Numbered from the stretch's first letter, positions 8,832 through 17,861 are shown. The stretch: 64,000 nucleotides of DNA from Demequina sp. NBRC 110056 (GCF_002090155.1 NZ_BBRM01000002.1:682001-746000), one strand, 5' to 3'. Notes: a model not told the origin generated them from the letters alone. Numbers and translations: made by a program.

Positions 8832-8898
8832 ACAGCGCTGCGCTGCGTGTTCCTCCTGGGGCTCCCGTGGAGTGTGCGGGTGGCTGAATGTTGGCTGG

Positions 8899-10647
8899 TC
8901 AGGGTGTGGCGATGAGTTCGCGGGGGTTGGTGGCTTGTTGTGTGGCGTCCCAGTCGGCGATCAAGGCTTGGAGCTGGTCGTCGGTGATGAGGTCGGGCTT
9001 TGCGCCTTGGTGCGGGAGGCTGCGGATGAACGCTTCGTCGTCGGGGGTGACGGGTGGGTCGATGAACTGGTCGACGGTGTGGATGCCGGTGAGGTCGACG
9101 TCGAACACGCTCTCGCCACCGGGTTGAGGCGTGCGGTCGGGGTCGATGTTCGTTGGTGGTGTGAAGGTGACGCGTCTGCCGTCGATGGTGATGCGCCAGC
9201 CCAGGCGGTGGATGTCGTGATGACATCGGGTGCACAACATGACGCCGTTGCTCAGGTCGGTCATTCCGCCGTCTTCCCAGAACTGGATGTGGTGAGCTTC
9301 GCAGTACTCCGGCGGAGCATGACACTTCGCACACCCGCCATCCCGTTCAAGCATCGCCAAACGCTGCGAGGCGCTGAATCGGCGTTGGGTGCGGCCGAGC
9401 TCCAGGACGGTGCCGTCGCCGGCGAGGACTTCGGGGATGAAGCCGGCATCTCCGGCCAGACGGCGGGCTTCACGCACCGACACCGGGGTGGTGATCCCGT
9501 CGATCTTCGCCAGCCCCACCCCGCCCATGAGGTCTGCCAGGCTCATCCGCACCACGATGGTGGTGCGCACTCCCGACCGATGGGTGTTGGTGCAGCCGAG
9601 TGCGTGACGAGCGAGGTCGTGCAGTGCGTCGGCGCGGATCTGACCGATCGTGCGGTGCTCGACCGGCTCACCCGTGCACCCCTCACAGTGTCCTTCCAGG
9701 CACGCGCCGGGTCCGTCGCAGTCGTGACCGGCGTGGTTGACCTGACAGCCGCACACTTCGGTGATCGCACCGGTGTCGGGGTCGACCGTGCCTGGTGTGC
9801 CGGGGCGGGACTGCTTGCGGACCTGCAGGGTCGTCATCTGCTCCAACACGGTCAGGATCGGTGCTGCGGTGACGGCATCGAGCTCGCCATGGAAGACGAC
9901 CATCCCGGTGTGGTCCTGCTTCCACCACACATACCGCTTGTCGTGGTTGACCTTCTCGCGCTCCTGATGCTCCTCCACATCGATCCGCGCGATCGCGCGT
10001 GCGACCATGCGCTTGACGAGGTTCACCTGCATACCGCGGGCCTTGTTCACGAACCGCGTCTCGAGCTCCACCAGAGTCTCGGCGCTCACGCGTCCGGCCA
10101 GCTGGTTCAAACCGTTGACGATCGCAGCAGCCGCCTCCACCGCCAGATCCCCAGCCACCTGAGCACCCGCCACCAGCGGATACTTGTTACGGGTCCGCTT
10201 TACCGGCGGCGCAGGCGGCTCCACCACAGGCTCGGGCAGCAACGTCGGCTCCACGTCACCGTCCGGCTCACCGTCGGGCAGCGCGCCCGGCTCGACGGGG
10301 ACAGCGACTGGCTCGGGCGTGTCGTCCTCGACCGGCGTGAACGCGTCCCCGGCATCGACCGACCAGCGTGCCCGCCCCACCGAGCCGCCTTGGATCTTGG
10401 AGAACATCGTCGGCGCGTCCCCGTGACCCTCGACACGGGCGAGACCACCACCGGGCAGGTCCGGGTCCGTGCGCCGCGCGACCTCACCTGCGTAGCGGGC
10501 CTCCAAAGCGCCGACTGTGCGTGAGATCTGCCCTACCGTGTCCAACCGGTCCAATAACTCGGCCTTCGCCAACGCCGACACGTCCTCACGGGCAGCACCA
10601 GCCAGCAGCTCGTGAAGCTGCTTCCAGTCCGCCTCCGTGAAGGTCAT
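8899..10647 (-). CDS. HNH endonuclease, DUF222/13E12 repeat family
   Basis: A 582-aa protein with an N-terminal DUF222 region (about 1-350, interrupted by an acidic Pro-rich linker near 95-145) and a C-terminal HNH nuclease motif near 430-475: CAKCHAPPEYCEAHHIQFW, then NGVMLCTRCHHDIHR, giving two CxxC knuckles and the catalytic His pair. A second Cys cluster (CGCQV..CDGPGACLEGHCEGC) precedes it. 13E12 proteins occur as many copies per actinobacterial genome and behave like selfish or defence-associated nucleases; the role is unproven. GGAG lies 8 nt before the ATG. The gene contains none of the window's iterated motif and has visibly lower GC than its neighbours, which suggests a separate history. 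Confidence 0.88.
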   Translation of the reverse strand: MTFTEADWKQLHELLAGAAREDVSALAKAELLDRLDTVGQISRTVGALEARYAGEVARRTDPDLPGGGLARVEGHGDAPTMFSKIQGGSVGRARWSVDAGDAFTPVEDDTPEPVAVPVEPGALPDGEPDGDVEPTLLPEPVVEPPAPPVKRTRNKYPLVAGAQVAGDLAVEAAAAIVNGLNQLAGRVSAETLVELETRFVNKARGMQVNLVKRMVARAIARIDVEEHQEREKVNHDKRYVWWKQDHTGMVVFHGELDAVTAAPILTVLEQMTTLQVRKQSRPGTPGTVDPDTGAITEVCGCQVNHAGHDCDGPGACLEGHCEGCTGEPVEHRTIGQIRADALHDLARHALGCTNTHRSGVRTTIVVRMSLADLMGGVGLAKIDGITTPVSVREARRLAGDAGFIPEVLAGDGTVLELGRTQRRFSASQRLAMLERDGGCAKCHAPPEYCEAHHIQFWEDGGMTDLSNGVMLCTRCHHDIHRLGWRITIDGRRVTFTPPTNIDPDRTPQPGGESVFDVDLTGIHTVDQFIDPPVTPDDEAFIRSLPHQGAKPDLITDDQLQALIADWDATQQATNPRELIATP

Positions 10648-10873
10648 GAGAACACTCCATCACGAGGCACTGACATCACCCGCACGCCATCCACAGACAC
10701 CACGACAGCGGCACCGAGACACACGCGAGAGAAGTCCATGAGCTCATCTCACCACGCGGGTCTGACATCGCTAGAGACGCCCACTTACCAGGCCGAACAC
10801 CACCACCAACCCAGCAACCGCATCGGCCCTCCGGCGCGGCTCACGCGACGACAGAGACGACCACAGGAACGAC

Positions 10874-11218
10874 CTACCCCTCGCGGATCGTCATCGACGC
10901 GATGCGCCCCTCCTCGGGCACGAACTCGAAGCTCGACAGGCCGTTCGCATGCGAGGACCGCCAGTCGCCTACGCCCGTCACGACGTGCCCCTCGACCTCG
11001 ACCTCCCGCACGTCGAGCGTGCCGTTCGCGCCCAGGAACTCCTTGTCGCTCCACGCCTTGATCTCGTCGCGGCCGCGGAAGATCCGCCCCCAGTCGTCGA
11101 CGTACCCGCCCTGGACGAACGCCTCGAGGAACGCGGTCTCGTCGTGACCGTTGACCGCGGCGATGAACGACGCGATGGGCTCGGGGATGTGCTGCTCGGA
11201 CGGCTGCTGCTCGGACAT
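10874..11218 (-). CDS. SnoaL/NTF2-like fold protein
   Basis: A 114-aa protein with the NTF2-like pattern IASFIAAVNGHDETAFLEAF..GYVDDWGRIFRGRDEIKAWSD, typical of the SnoaL-like/nuclear-transport-factor-2 superfamily (ligand-binding or isomerase scaffolds). No catalytic residues can be assigned. ATG 11218 is chosen because GGGGGAGAGGA lies just upstream and the longer frame has no family similarity. The upstream 11219-11372 is a divergent promoter region shared with the transglutaminase-like gene. Confidence 0.75.
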   Translation of the reverse strand: MSEQQPSEQHIPEPIASFIAAVNGHDETAFLEAFVQGGYVDDWGRIFRGRDEIKAWSDKEFLGANGTLDVREVEVEGHVVTGVGDWRSSHANGLSSFEFVPEEGRIASMTIREG

Positions 11219-11372
11219 CGGCGGTTCCTCTCCCCCGGATCCAGGTACGCCTTCGAGCATGCGGCACTCGTGACACGCTGTCGACTCCACCACACGAGGG
11301 TGCTCCTTCCCCCTGGTAGGCACTACATTCGCCACAGGCCGCGCGGGCCTGGAACCACCACCAAGGGACGGC

Positions 11373-12569
11373 ATGACACACGACGGAACGCAGCCGAGCC
11401 ACAGCGGCGCACCCCGTCTCCCTCCCGCCGGCTGGCTCCCGGACCCCGCGCACACGGACCTCGAGCGCTTCTGGGACGGCGCCCGGTGGACGGGCCGGAC
11501 GCGCGACCGCTTCACGCGGGTCGAGAGCCCTCCCCCGGTGAGCCTCGCCTACGAGCCGCGCACGTGGAGTCCCGAGCCCGCGCATCGGCGCTCCAGGCCG
11601 CGGAAGTCCTTCAGCATCGGCCGGGTGCTCGGCGCCACCGTCGCGATCATCACCCTGTCCGGCGTGGGCTACATGTACGCCGCGGACGCCGGCTACGTCG
11701 AGCCGCTCATCCCGGCGGCCGCGCAGCCCGCGGGTCCCGTGGCCACCGTCCCGACCCAGCCGGCCCCGAGCGCTCGCCCCACCGTCGCCCCCGCCGCGAC
11801 ACCCGTCGACTACCCGCTCCACGGCTCGAACGAGCTCGTGCGCCACCTCGAGGCCGCCCTCATCGCCCAGGAGCCCGAGATCGACGTGAGCTTCTGGGGG
11901 TTCGAGGTCGGCGCCGACGGCATCATCGACGCGATGCACGAGGCCCTCACCCAGAGCCCCTACGCGTACTCGACGGCGTGGGAGGTCATGACGCTCGGCG
12001 AGGCCATGACCGTGGTCCCCGACTACACCTACGACGATGCCGAGGCCGAGCGCCGCCGCTCGGCGACGCGACAGGCAGGGGCCGATGCGCTCGTCGCCTC
12101 AGGCGCCCACGACGCCGACGACCCGGTCGAGCGGGTCACGCTCATCCACGACTGGATCGTCGACAACGCGACCTACGACATGGGCGTGTTCGAGGCCGTC
12201 GAGGCAGGCGAACGATCGCCGCGCGTCGACCAGTCGCAGGAGGCCTACGGCATCCTCGTGATGGGCACCGCCGTGTGCACCGGGTACGCGAAGGCGTTCA
12301 CGGTGATGGCGGAGCAGGCCGGCCTGGACACCATCCTCATCACGGGGTCCGACACCGCGGGCGCCACGGGCGGCAACCACGCGTGGAACAAGGTGCTCAT
12401 CGACGGCGAGTGGCTGCTCGTCGACACGACGTGGGACGACCCCATCGCGCCCGAGCCCGTCCTGCGCCACGACTACCTGCTGGTCGAGGACGGAGACCCG
12501 ATCCTCGACTCGCGCACCACCGACGCCGGCTGGATCGTCGACGCGAGCCTGGGCGACTACGGCGCGTAG
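11373..12569 (+). CDS. DUF2510 and transglutaminase-like membrane protein
   Basis: A 398-aa protein. An N-terminal DUF2510 motif (PAGWLPDPAHTDLERFWDGARWTGRTR, split here as PAGWLPDPAH and FWDGARWTGRTR) is followed by one membrane helix (about 87-110), a Pro/Ala linker, and an extracytoplasmic transglutaminase-like cysteine peptidase fold. The catalytic triad is visible: Cys in GTAVCTGYAKAF, His in GGNHAWNKV, Asp in LLVDTTWDDP. The likely role is a surface peptidase or crosslinking enzyme, but the substrate is unknown. AAGGGAC before the ATG at 11373 is a usable SD. Confidence 0.82.
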   Translation: MTHDGTQPSHSGAPRLPPAGWLPDPAHTDLERFWDGARWTGRTRDRFTRVESPPPVSLAYEPRTWSPEPAHRRSRPRKSFSIGRVLGATVAIITLSGVGYMYAADAGYVEPLIPAAAQPAGPVATVPTQPAPSARPTVAPAATPVDYPLHGSNELVRHLEAALIAQEPEIDVSFWGFEVGADGIIDAMHEALTQSPYAYSTAWEVMTLGEAMTVVPDYTYDDAEAERRRSATRQAGADALVASGAHDADDPVERVTLIHDWIVDNATYDMGVFEAVEAGERSPRVDQSQEAYGILVMGTAVCTGYAKAFTVMAEQAGLDTILITGSDTAGATGGNHAWNKVLIDGEWLLVDTTWDDPIAPEPVLRHDYLLVEDGDPILDSRTTDAGWIVDASLGDYGA

Positions 12570-12587
12570 ACGCTCGCCCCGGGGACG

Positions 12588-12833
12588 CTACGACCGCCGC
12601 ACCCCGCCCGCGCCGTCCACGGTGAGGACCACGCGGTCCACCTTGCGGTTCGCGAGCCGGTAGATGACGTAGATGAGCCACAGCCCGGCGGTGAGCAGCA
12701 CGAAGATCGTGTTCCAGAACCAACCGATCCGCCGCTGCTTGGCGAGCACCACCTGCGTGGGCGTGCGCGACTCGATGCCGTACCCGCGCGCCACGTAGTG
12801 CGCGACCTCGGCGTCCAGGACGGACTGGTTCAT
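12588..12833 (-). CDS. Small membrane protein of unknown function
   Basis: An 81-aa protein: a soluble N-terminal half (MNQSVLDAEVAHYVARGYGI, ESRTPTQVVLAKQRR), one strong membrane helix (about 36-58, WFWNTIFVLLTAGLWLIYVI), and a short basic tail. AAGGAGG lies 6 nt before the ATG. Similar short proteins occur in actinobacteria but I know no function. It converges with the transglutaminase-like gene, with only 18 bp between stops. Confidence 0.7.
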   Translation of the reverse strand: MNQSVLDAEVAHYVARGYGIESRTPTQVVLAKQRRIGWFWNTIFVLLTAGLWLIYVIYRLANRKVDRVVLTVDGAGGVRRS

Positions 12834-12939
12834 GGCTGCCTCCTTCTGCCCTTCGAGACTACGGGAGGACTACGACGGGCCGATGCGACCTCGGACCTAG
12901 GCACGCGCCCTCACCCCTGTGCGAGGTGGGCGCGCACGC

Positions 12940-13707
12940 CTACTTCCGTACGAGGGTCACCCAGTTCCGCGCCTGCACCCGCGCCGCGTCGATCGCCGCG
13001 CGCCGGGCGCGCAGCTCGTCCGACGTGGCGCCGGGCTGGGTCGACGTCTCGTCGTCGAGCGCACCGGCAAGCGCGCGCGTCGCGCTGAGTCCGTGCGCCG
13101 CACGCCCGCTGCGCGCCTCCGACGGCGCCGTCTCCTCGAGCTCGTGGAGCGTCCGGTCGAGGTCGATGATGCGGGGCTTCGCCGCCTGCCACATCGCCGC
13201 GGCCTCGGCCGCGGTCGGCTTGGAGAGCACCTGGGGCACGAGCGAGTCCTCGAACCACGACAGCTCGGCGGCACCCGCACCCAGGCGCTTGTCCCAGCCG
13301 CGGCGCTTCGCGGCGACCGCCCACCACCAGATCAACAGTCCCAGCACGGGGATGGCCAGCAGCAGCCACGGCCACCAGGAGGTGCCCTCGTCGTCGGAGG
13401 CATCCGCGTCGGCCGATGCAGTGGGCGTCGGGCTCGGCTCCGCCGTGACCGTCTCGGTCGGCACGGGCTCCGGCTCGGGCTCCTCAGTCACCGTCTCGGT
13501 GGGCACGGGCTCGGGGTCCGTGGTCTCTGTCTCCGTCGGCTGCGGGTCCGAGGTATCCGTGGGCTCGGGGTCCGGCCCGTCCGTGGTGCGCGTGATGTCC
13601 GGCAGCCGCGACGGGTCGATGTCGGGCAGCTGATCGCACGCGGTCAGCCCCGTGACGAGCGCGAGGCCCAGGAGGACGGAGACGGCGGGCCTGGCGGTTG
13701 CTCTCAC
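12940..13707 (-). CDS. Lipoprotein with Pro/Thr/Glu linker and a membrane helix
   Basis: A 255-aa protein. An N-terminal signal peptide ends in a lipobox (LVTGLTAC, Cys near 24). Residues 30-105 are a low-complexity PET/VPTETVT region with internal direct repeats. A membrane helix (about 112-130, WPWLLLAIPVLGLLIWWW) precedes a helical cytoplasmic-type domain. A lipid anchor plus a second membrane segment is unusual, and the N-terminal segment may instead be a simple membrane anchor. GTG 13707 is supported by GGGAGAACTC. Function unknown. Confidence 0.7.
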   Translation of the reverse strand: MRATARPAVSVLLGLALVTGLTACDQLPDIDPSRLPDITRTTDGPDPEPTDTSDPQPTETETTDPEPVPTETVTEEPEPEPVPTETVTAEPSPTPTASADADASDDEGTSWWPWLLLAIPVLGLLIWWWAVAAKRRGWDKRLGAGAAELSWFEDSLVPQVLSKPTAAEAAAMWQAAKPRIIDLDRTLHELEETAPSEARSGRAAHGLSATRALAGALDDETSTQPGATSDELRARRAAIDAARVQARNWVTLVRK

Positions 13708-13790
13708 GAGTTCTCCCGGAGGTCTGGGCTGCAGGGGCTTCGTCGATCGGGTGCCTCGACCCTACCGAACGCCGCGGGCATCCGCCCTGG

Positions 13791-14513
13791 TCAGGCCGCG
13801 GCGAGCCGCTCGACGCCGTCGAGGATCAGCTCGATCCCCACCTCGAACGACGCACCAAAGCTATAGCCGGGCTGCATCGCGTGCTCGGACGCGAAGCGCA
13901 GCAGGTGCGGAAACTCCGCCGGATCCAGCATCTCCTCGAGGGAGCCGGCGACCTCCTCGGCATGCGTGTCGGCGTGGCTGTCGCCCTCGCCGCCCGACTC
14001 CCCGCCAGACTCCCCCACGCCCAGGTACGCCTCCTGCATCGCGAACCCATAGACGAACGAGTCCAGCAGCGCGTACGCGTGCGCGATGCACCACAGCGGC
14101 AGCCCGCCGCGCGTCAGGGCAGCGAGAGTCGCCTCGTGGTGGCGCAGGAGCTCGGGCCCGGGGTTGGAGCGCGACTCGAGCAGCGGGATCGCCCACGGGT
14201 GGCGGATCAGCGCCGCGCGCGCCGACTCGCAGCGGCGCAGGATCGCCTCGCGCCACTCCAGCTCCGCACTGGCCGGCTCCATCTCCGCGATGACCCGGTC
14301 CACCATCCCGTCGAGCAGCGCCTCCTTGCTCTCGACGTGTCGGTACAGCGACATGGGCTTGGCGCCCAGCTCCGAGGCCAGCGAGCGGATGGTCAGCGAC
14401 TCGAGCCCGTCACGATCGGCCAGCTCGACGCCCGTCGCGAGCACCACCAACCTGGACAGCTTCGCCCTGGTAGCACGCTGCTTGGGCGCCTCGCTCTGCT
14501 TGGTGTTCGCCAC
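13791..14513 (-). CDS. TetR/AcrR-family transcriptional regulator
   Basis: A 240-aa repressor. The N-terminal helix-turn-helix is seen at about 43-75 (LTIRSLASELGAKPMSLYRH, VESKEALLDGMVD), followed by a TetR C-terminal-like ligand domain with a Gly/Ser/His-rich insertion. A GTG start at 14513 is chosen: GGGAGAAG lies just upstream and it gives the normal TetR N-terminus, whereas the open frame continues far upstream without similarity. Divergent from the VOC-ADH-DUF4386 operon, which it very likely controls along with itself through two operators in the 105-bp shared region. Confidence 0.87.
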   Translation of the reverse strand: MANTKQSEAPKQRATRAKLSRLVVLATGVELADRDGLESLTIRSLASELGAKPMSLYRHVESKEALLDGMVDRVIAEMEPASAELEWREAILRRCESARAALIRHPWAIPLLESRSNPGPELLRHHEATLAALTRGGLPLWCIAHAYALLDSFVYGFAMQEAYLGVGESGGESGGEGDSHADTHAEEVAGSLEEMLDPAEFPHLLRFASEHAMQPGYSFGASFEVGIELILDGVERLAAA

Positions 14514-14530
14514 GACTTCTCCCGCATCTG

Positions 14531-14587
14531 TTGACAGTGAGTACTTAGTACGCTTAACCTCAACGCTATCAGGCGTACTTAGTACGC
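14531..14587 (+). promoter_or_regulatory. Promoter with twin TetR operators
   Basis: A near-consensus -35 (TTGACA, 14531-14536) is followed 17 bp later by TTAACC (14554-14559). Operator 1, GAGTACTTAGTACGC (14539-14553), fills the promoter spacer; operator 2, GCGTACTTAGTACGC (14573-14587), lies downstream. Each is a near-perfect palindrome around a central T, and their centres are 34 bp apart (about three helical turns). Binding by the divergent TetR protein is inferred from position. Confidence 0.8.
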
Positions 14588-14618
14588 ACAACCACGACAC
14601 ACCTGGAGAACGATCGCC

Positions 14619-15077
14619 ATGAACGCGAACCACGCCGACAAGCACAGCGACCTGCACGCCGACAAGGCCACCGGCGCCGCGCAGCTCCGCCTGGTCGTCC
14701 ACGCCGAGGACCTCGACGCCGCCCTCGCCTTCTACCGCGACGCGCTGGGCCTGTCCCCCGAGCTCGACCTCACCACCGACACCGACGACGGCCCCGCCCG
14801 CGTGGTGGTCCTCGACGCCGGCCGCGCGACGCTCGAGCTCATCGACACCCGCCAGCGCCACCTCATCGACTCGCTCGAGGTCGGCCGGGAAGTCTCCCGC
14901 GAGATCCGCGTGGGCCTCGAGGTGGCCGATGCGCAGGCCGCCACCGACCGCGCCCTCGCCGCCGGCGCCGAGCAGGTCGCGCCTCCCACCCACACCCCCT
15001 GGGGCTCGCTCAACGCGCGCCTCGAAGGACCGGCCGGCCTCCAGCTCACCCTCTTCCAGCAGATCGACCCCGAGTAG
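14619..15077 (+). CDS. VOC-superfamily (glyoxalase/bleomycin-resistance fold) protein
   Basis: A 152-aa VOC protein. A His-rich N-terminal leader (residues 1-16) precedes LRLVVHAEDLDAALAFYRDA and the second module ending GLQLTLFQQ. Candidate metal ligands are His near 28 and Glu in ATLELID, but the set is incomplete by eye. It is the first gene of the TetR-controlled operon; co-regulation with a dehydrogenase suggests a role against a reactive compound (inference). TGGAG lies about 10 nt before the ATG. Confidence 0.82.
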   Translation: MNANHADKHSDLHADKATGAAQLRLVVHAEDLDAALAFYRDALGLSPELDLTTDTDDGPARVVVLDAGRATLELIDTRQRHLIDSLEVGREVSREIRVGLEVADAQAATDRALAAGAEQVAPPTHTPWGSLNARLEGPAGLQLTLFQQIDPE

Positions 15078-15150
15078 CCAGCAACGCAACAGCGACAACT
15101 GGAGCACCCGCCCCGGCCCACCACCCACCACCACATCAAGGAGAACCACC

Positions 15151-16203
15151 ATGACCGCCACCGCCCACACCAAGACCAGCAACAGCACCGCCACCCAGCC
15201 CTCGATCCCCGAGACCATGACCGCCGCCCTCCACCGCTCGTTCGGTGAGGCGCGTACGTCGGTCGAGATCGCATCGGCCTCCATCCCCTCCCCCGGCCCC
15301 ACCCAGGTGCTGGTGAAGGTCGAGGCCGCGGGCATCGCCATCGGCGACTGGCTGACCATGCACGGCCTGCCGTACATCGCCCGCCCGTCGTACGGCTTCG
15401 CGCGGCCCAAGGCGCCCGTCCTCGGCAACGAGGTCGCGGGGACCGTGGTCGCCGTAGGCGACGGGGTCGCCAGCAGCGCCGATGCGCTCTCCCCCGGCGA
15501 CCGCGTGCTCGGCTTCGCGCAGGGCGCCTTCGCGGGGTACGCGGTCACGGAGGCCGCTCACCTGGTCGCCACGCCGGACGACCTCGGCATCGCCGAGGCC
15601 GCAGCGATCCCCGTGTCGGGCGTCGCGGCGTACCAGGCGCTGACCGACCTCGGCGGCGCGACCGCCGGCGACCGCGTGCTGGTGCTCGGCGCCTCGGGCG
15701 CGGTCGGCACCTTCGCCGTGCAGATCGCGAAGGCGCTCGGCATGCACGTCACCGCCGTCGCCTCGGCGCGCAACGCCTCGCTCGTCACCCAGCTGGGCGC
15801 CGACGAGGTGATCGACTACGCCACCCAAGACGTCGCCGAGCTGGGCCAGACCTGGGACGTCGTCATCGACCTCGCCGGCAATCGAGGAGTGCGCTCGCTG
15901 CGCCGCCTGCTGACCGACCGCGGCACGGCCGTGATCGTCGGCGGCAGCGGCGGGCGCGTCACCATGGGCTTCTCTCGCACCATCCGCGCGATGCTACTGA
16001 GCCCGTTCGTGAAGCAGGGCCTCAAGCCGCTGTTCTCGGGTCCCGACAAGGCCGCGCTGACGGCCGTGCGCGACCTGGTCGCGTCGGGCGCCGTCACCCC
16101 GGCCATCGACCGCACCTTCCCGCTGTCGCGCTTCGCGGACGCCATGGACCACATCGGCGGCCGTCACACCCAAGGCAAGTCCGTCATCGCCGTCGACGGC
16201 TGA
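15151..16203 (+). CDS. MDR-family NAD(P)-dependent alcohol dehydrogenase/quinone reductase
   Basis: A 350-aa medium-chain dehydrogenase. A GroES-like N-terminal domain (VKVEAAGIAIGDWLTMHGLP, LGNEVAGTVVAVGDGV) is followed by a Rossmann domain with the nucleotide loop VLVLGASGAVGTFAVQIAKA (about 183-202). The catalytic zinc ligands of classical ADHs are not evident (IAIGDW replaces the CGSD-type motif), so it resembles zinc-free quinone-oxidoreductase-type members. ATG 15151 has AAGGAGAACC upstream. Middle gene of the TetR operon. Confidence 0.85.
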   Translation: MTATAHTKTSNSTATQPSIPETMTAALHRSFGEARTSVEIASASIPSPGPTQVLVKVEAAGIAIGDWLTMHGLPYIARPSYGFARPKAPVLGNEVAGTVVAVGDGVASSADALSPGDRVLGFAQGAFAGYAVTEAAHLVATPDDLGIAEAAAIPVSGVAAYQALTDLGGATAGDRVLVLGASGAVGTFAVQIAKALGMHVTAVASARNASLVTQLGADEVIDYATQDVAELGQTWDVVIDLAGNRGVRSLRRLLTDRGTAVIVGGSGGRVTMGFSRTIRAMLLSPFVKQGLKPLFSGPDKAALTAVRDLVASGAVTPAIDRTFPLSRFADAMDHIGGRHTQGKSVIAVDG

Positions 16204-16241
16204 CGCCGGGCGACACCCCACATCACCTCAGGAGAGACACC

Positions 16242-17030
16242 ATGATCGCCACCGCCACCGACCGCTCCCTCAAGCGCATGAGCCGCGCCGCCGGCGAGCT
16301 CTACGCCGCCATCTTCCTGCTCGCTCCCGTCGGCTTCCTCATCGGCAAGTCGCCCATCACGGGCCTCGGTGAGGGCGAGTCCGCGACCTTCGCCATCCTC
16401 CAGAACGAGCAGCTGTTCCGGCTCGGCATGCTCGCCGAGGTGGGCGTCGTCATCATCGAGCTGGTCCTCGCGGCTCTGCTGTTCGCGCTGTTCCGTCCGG
16501 TGAGCCGCTCGCTCGCCCTGGGCGCGGCGCTCACCCGGGCCGCCGAGGCCACCATCCAGGCCGTGAACCTCGTCCCGAGCTTCATCGCCCTGTCCGCCGC
16601 GACCGGCACCGGCGTCTACGCGGAGATGTCCGCGTCCGGGCGCGAGACCGTCGTGCTCGCGTCCATGGCGGCCTACGAGTTCGGCATCCTCGTGTGGGGC
16701 ATCCCGTTCGCGCTGCACGTGCTGTTCCTGGGACTGCTGGTCGCGCGGTCGGGGCTGATGCCCAAGGTGATCGGCTGGCTGCTCATCGCGGCATCGGCCG
16801 GCTACTTCCTCGACTCGCTCGCCCCCGTGGTGCTGCCCGGCGCGGCCGGCGTCGCCGAGACGCTCGTCATGGTGCTCGCCATCCCCGCCGAGCTGTCCTT
16901 CGCGGTGTGGCTCATCGTCAAGGGCGTCCGGGCCGAGCGGTGGCGTGAGCTTGCCGCGGAGTCCGACGGGCTGAGGGCCGATGCGCTCGTGGGGTCTCGC
17001 GCCGACGTCGCCACGTCCGTGGAGGCCTGA
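16242..17030 (+). CDS. DUF4386-family membrane protein
   Basis: A 262-aa integral membrane protein with about six hydrophobic segments, of the DUF4386 type. An N-terminal helix (AAGELYAAIFLLAPVGFLIG) and a C-terminal pair around PKVIGWLLIAASAGYFLDSL match that family. Function unknown. CAGGAGAG precedes the ATG. It is the last gene of the TetR operon, followed by a strong hairpin; whether it transports the effector is speculation. Confidence 0.8.
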   Translation: MIATATDRSLKRMSRAAGELYAAIFLLAPVGFLIGKSPITGLGEGESATFAILQNEQLFRLGMLAEVGVVIIELVLAALLFALFRPVSRSLALGAALTRAAEATIQAVNLVPSFIALSAATGTGVYAEMSASGRETVVLASMAAYEFGILVWGIPFALHVLFLGLLVARSGLMPKVIGWLLIAASAGYFLDSLAPVVLPGAAGVAETLVMVLAIPAELSFAVWLIVKGVRAERWRELAAESDGLRADALVGSRADVATSVEA

Positions 17031-17048
17031 GCACACCCCGACAGACAG

Positions 17049-17082
17049 CAGTGCCCGGCCGCCTTGTGGCGGCCGGGCACTG
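17049..17082. terminator. Bidirectional hairpin terminator
   Basis: A perfect 15-bp stem, CAGTGCCCGGCCGCC with its reverse complement, around a TTGT loop, lies between the stops of the convergent DUF4386 (17030) and FBP (17092) genes. No clear T-run follows, which is common in high-GC actinobacteria. Confidence 0.85.
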
Positions 17083-17091
17083 GCGCGTTGG

Positions 17092-17574
17092 TCAGACTTC
17101 GGCGGCGAACGCCATGACGCGCAATTGCAGGCTGTCGACTTGCTCCTGGCGCGCAGCCTCAGCATCGAAGCCCTCGTAGAAGGCCCGCGGTGGCCTTCGC
17201 GCGTTGCGCGAGCACTGGAAGTCCTCGCACACGAGCACGCCGACCGTGTCGCCGTTGCGCCCGGCCTTGCCGGCACGCTTGGCCGTGTAGAGGATCACGT
17301 CGTTGGGCAAGGTGACGTCCTGGCACCACGAGCACTGAGCGCGGACGCGCGGCGTGGATCCCGGGTGGCGCAACACGATGCCGGCGTGGCCGCCGTCGAG
17401 CAACGGGATGACCACGTAGGCGCGGCGCTCGAACTTGGGGTCGCGCCAACCGAGGAACTCGATGGCTGCCCAGTCGATCGCGTCGAAGTCGGCGGGCAGG
17501 GACAGGTCGTTGACCTCTCGGCGAGAGGCGTTGATAAAGGACGCGCGCAGCGTCTGGTCGGTGAGAGGGAGCAT
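17092..17574 (-). CDS. FBP-domain (FusB-like/EF-G-binding C-terminal) protein
   Basis: A 160-aa protein of the actinobacterial FBP family, with a C-terminal treble-clef zinc finger like that of FusB-type EF-G binding proteins. Zinc ligands are visible as CSWC (about 81-84) and CEDFQC (near 116-121), with RNGDTVGVLVC between. A ribosome/EF-G-related role is inferred from the fold; the name fibronectin-binding comes from an older assignment. No convincing SD precedes ATG 17574. Confidence 0.8.
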   Translation of the reverse strand: MLPLTDQTLRASFINASRREVNDLSLPADFDAIDWAAIEFLGWRDPKFERRAYVVIPLLDGGHAGIVLRHPGSTPRVRAQCSWCQDVTLPNDVILYTAKRAGKAGRNGDTVGVLVCEDFQCSRNARRPPRAFYEGFDAEAARQEQVDSLQLRVMAFAAEV

Positions 17575-17861
17575 GGGTTGTCACTTTCGGTGACGCCCGG
17601 GCGCGGCGTTCGCGCCGAGCGGGCGGAGGTTGTCAGGGGTCGGCGAAGTCAGCCGTGCCTGAGGGGGCACGGCCGGGGCTCTACGACCTGGTGTCGGCGC
17701 ACACGGCGCCGACCACCTCCTGGATGCTCACCTCTCCAGGGTACGTGAGCAGGTGGACGCCGCTGTCGCATCGGCCCTCCAGCACTAAGGAAGTGCCCCA
17801 GAAACGCCTCGGCTCGGGCAGCTGTCGCCACCCGAGCCGAGGAGATCACTGAACTCTGAGG
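17575..17861. other. Gene-free interval
   Basis: No supported gene lies in these 287 bp. It contains the leader of the FBP gene and the 3' flank of the helicase gene. Short GC-rich inverted repeats are present but none stands out as a terminator. One degenerate copy of the iterated motif (GTCGCATCGGCC) is at about 17767. Confidence 0.5.

Noticed and set aside
17649-17849. 66-codon minus-strand frame upstream of the FBP/helicase interval
   Set aside because: Arg/Pro-rich translation with no promoter or SD; typical high-GC noise.
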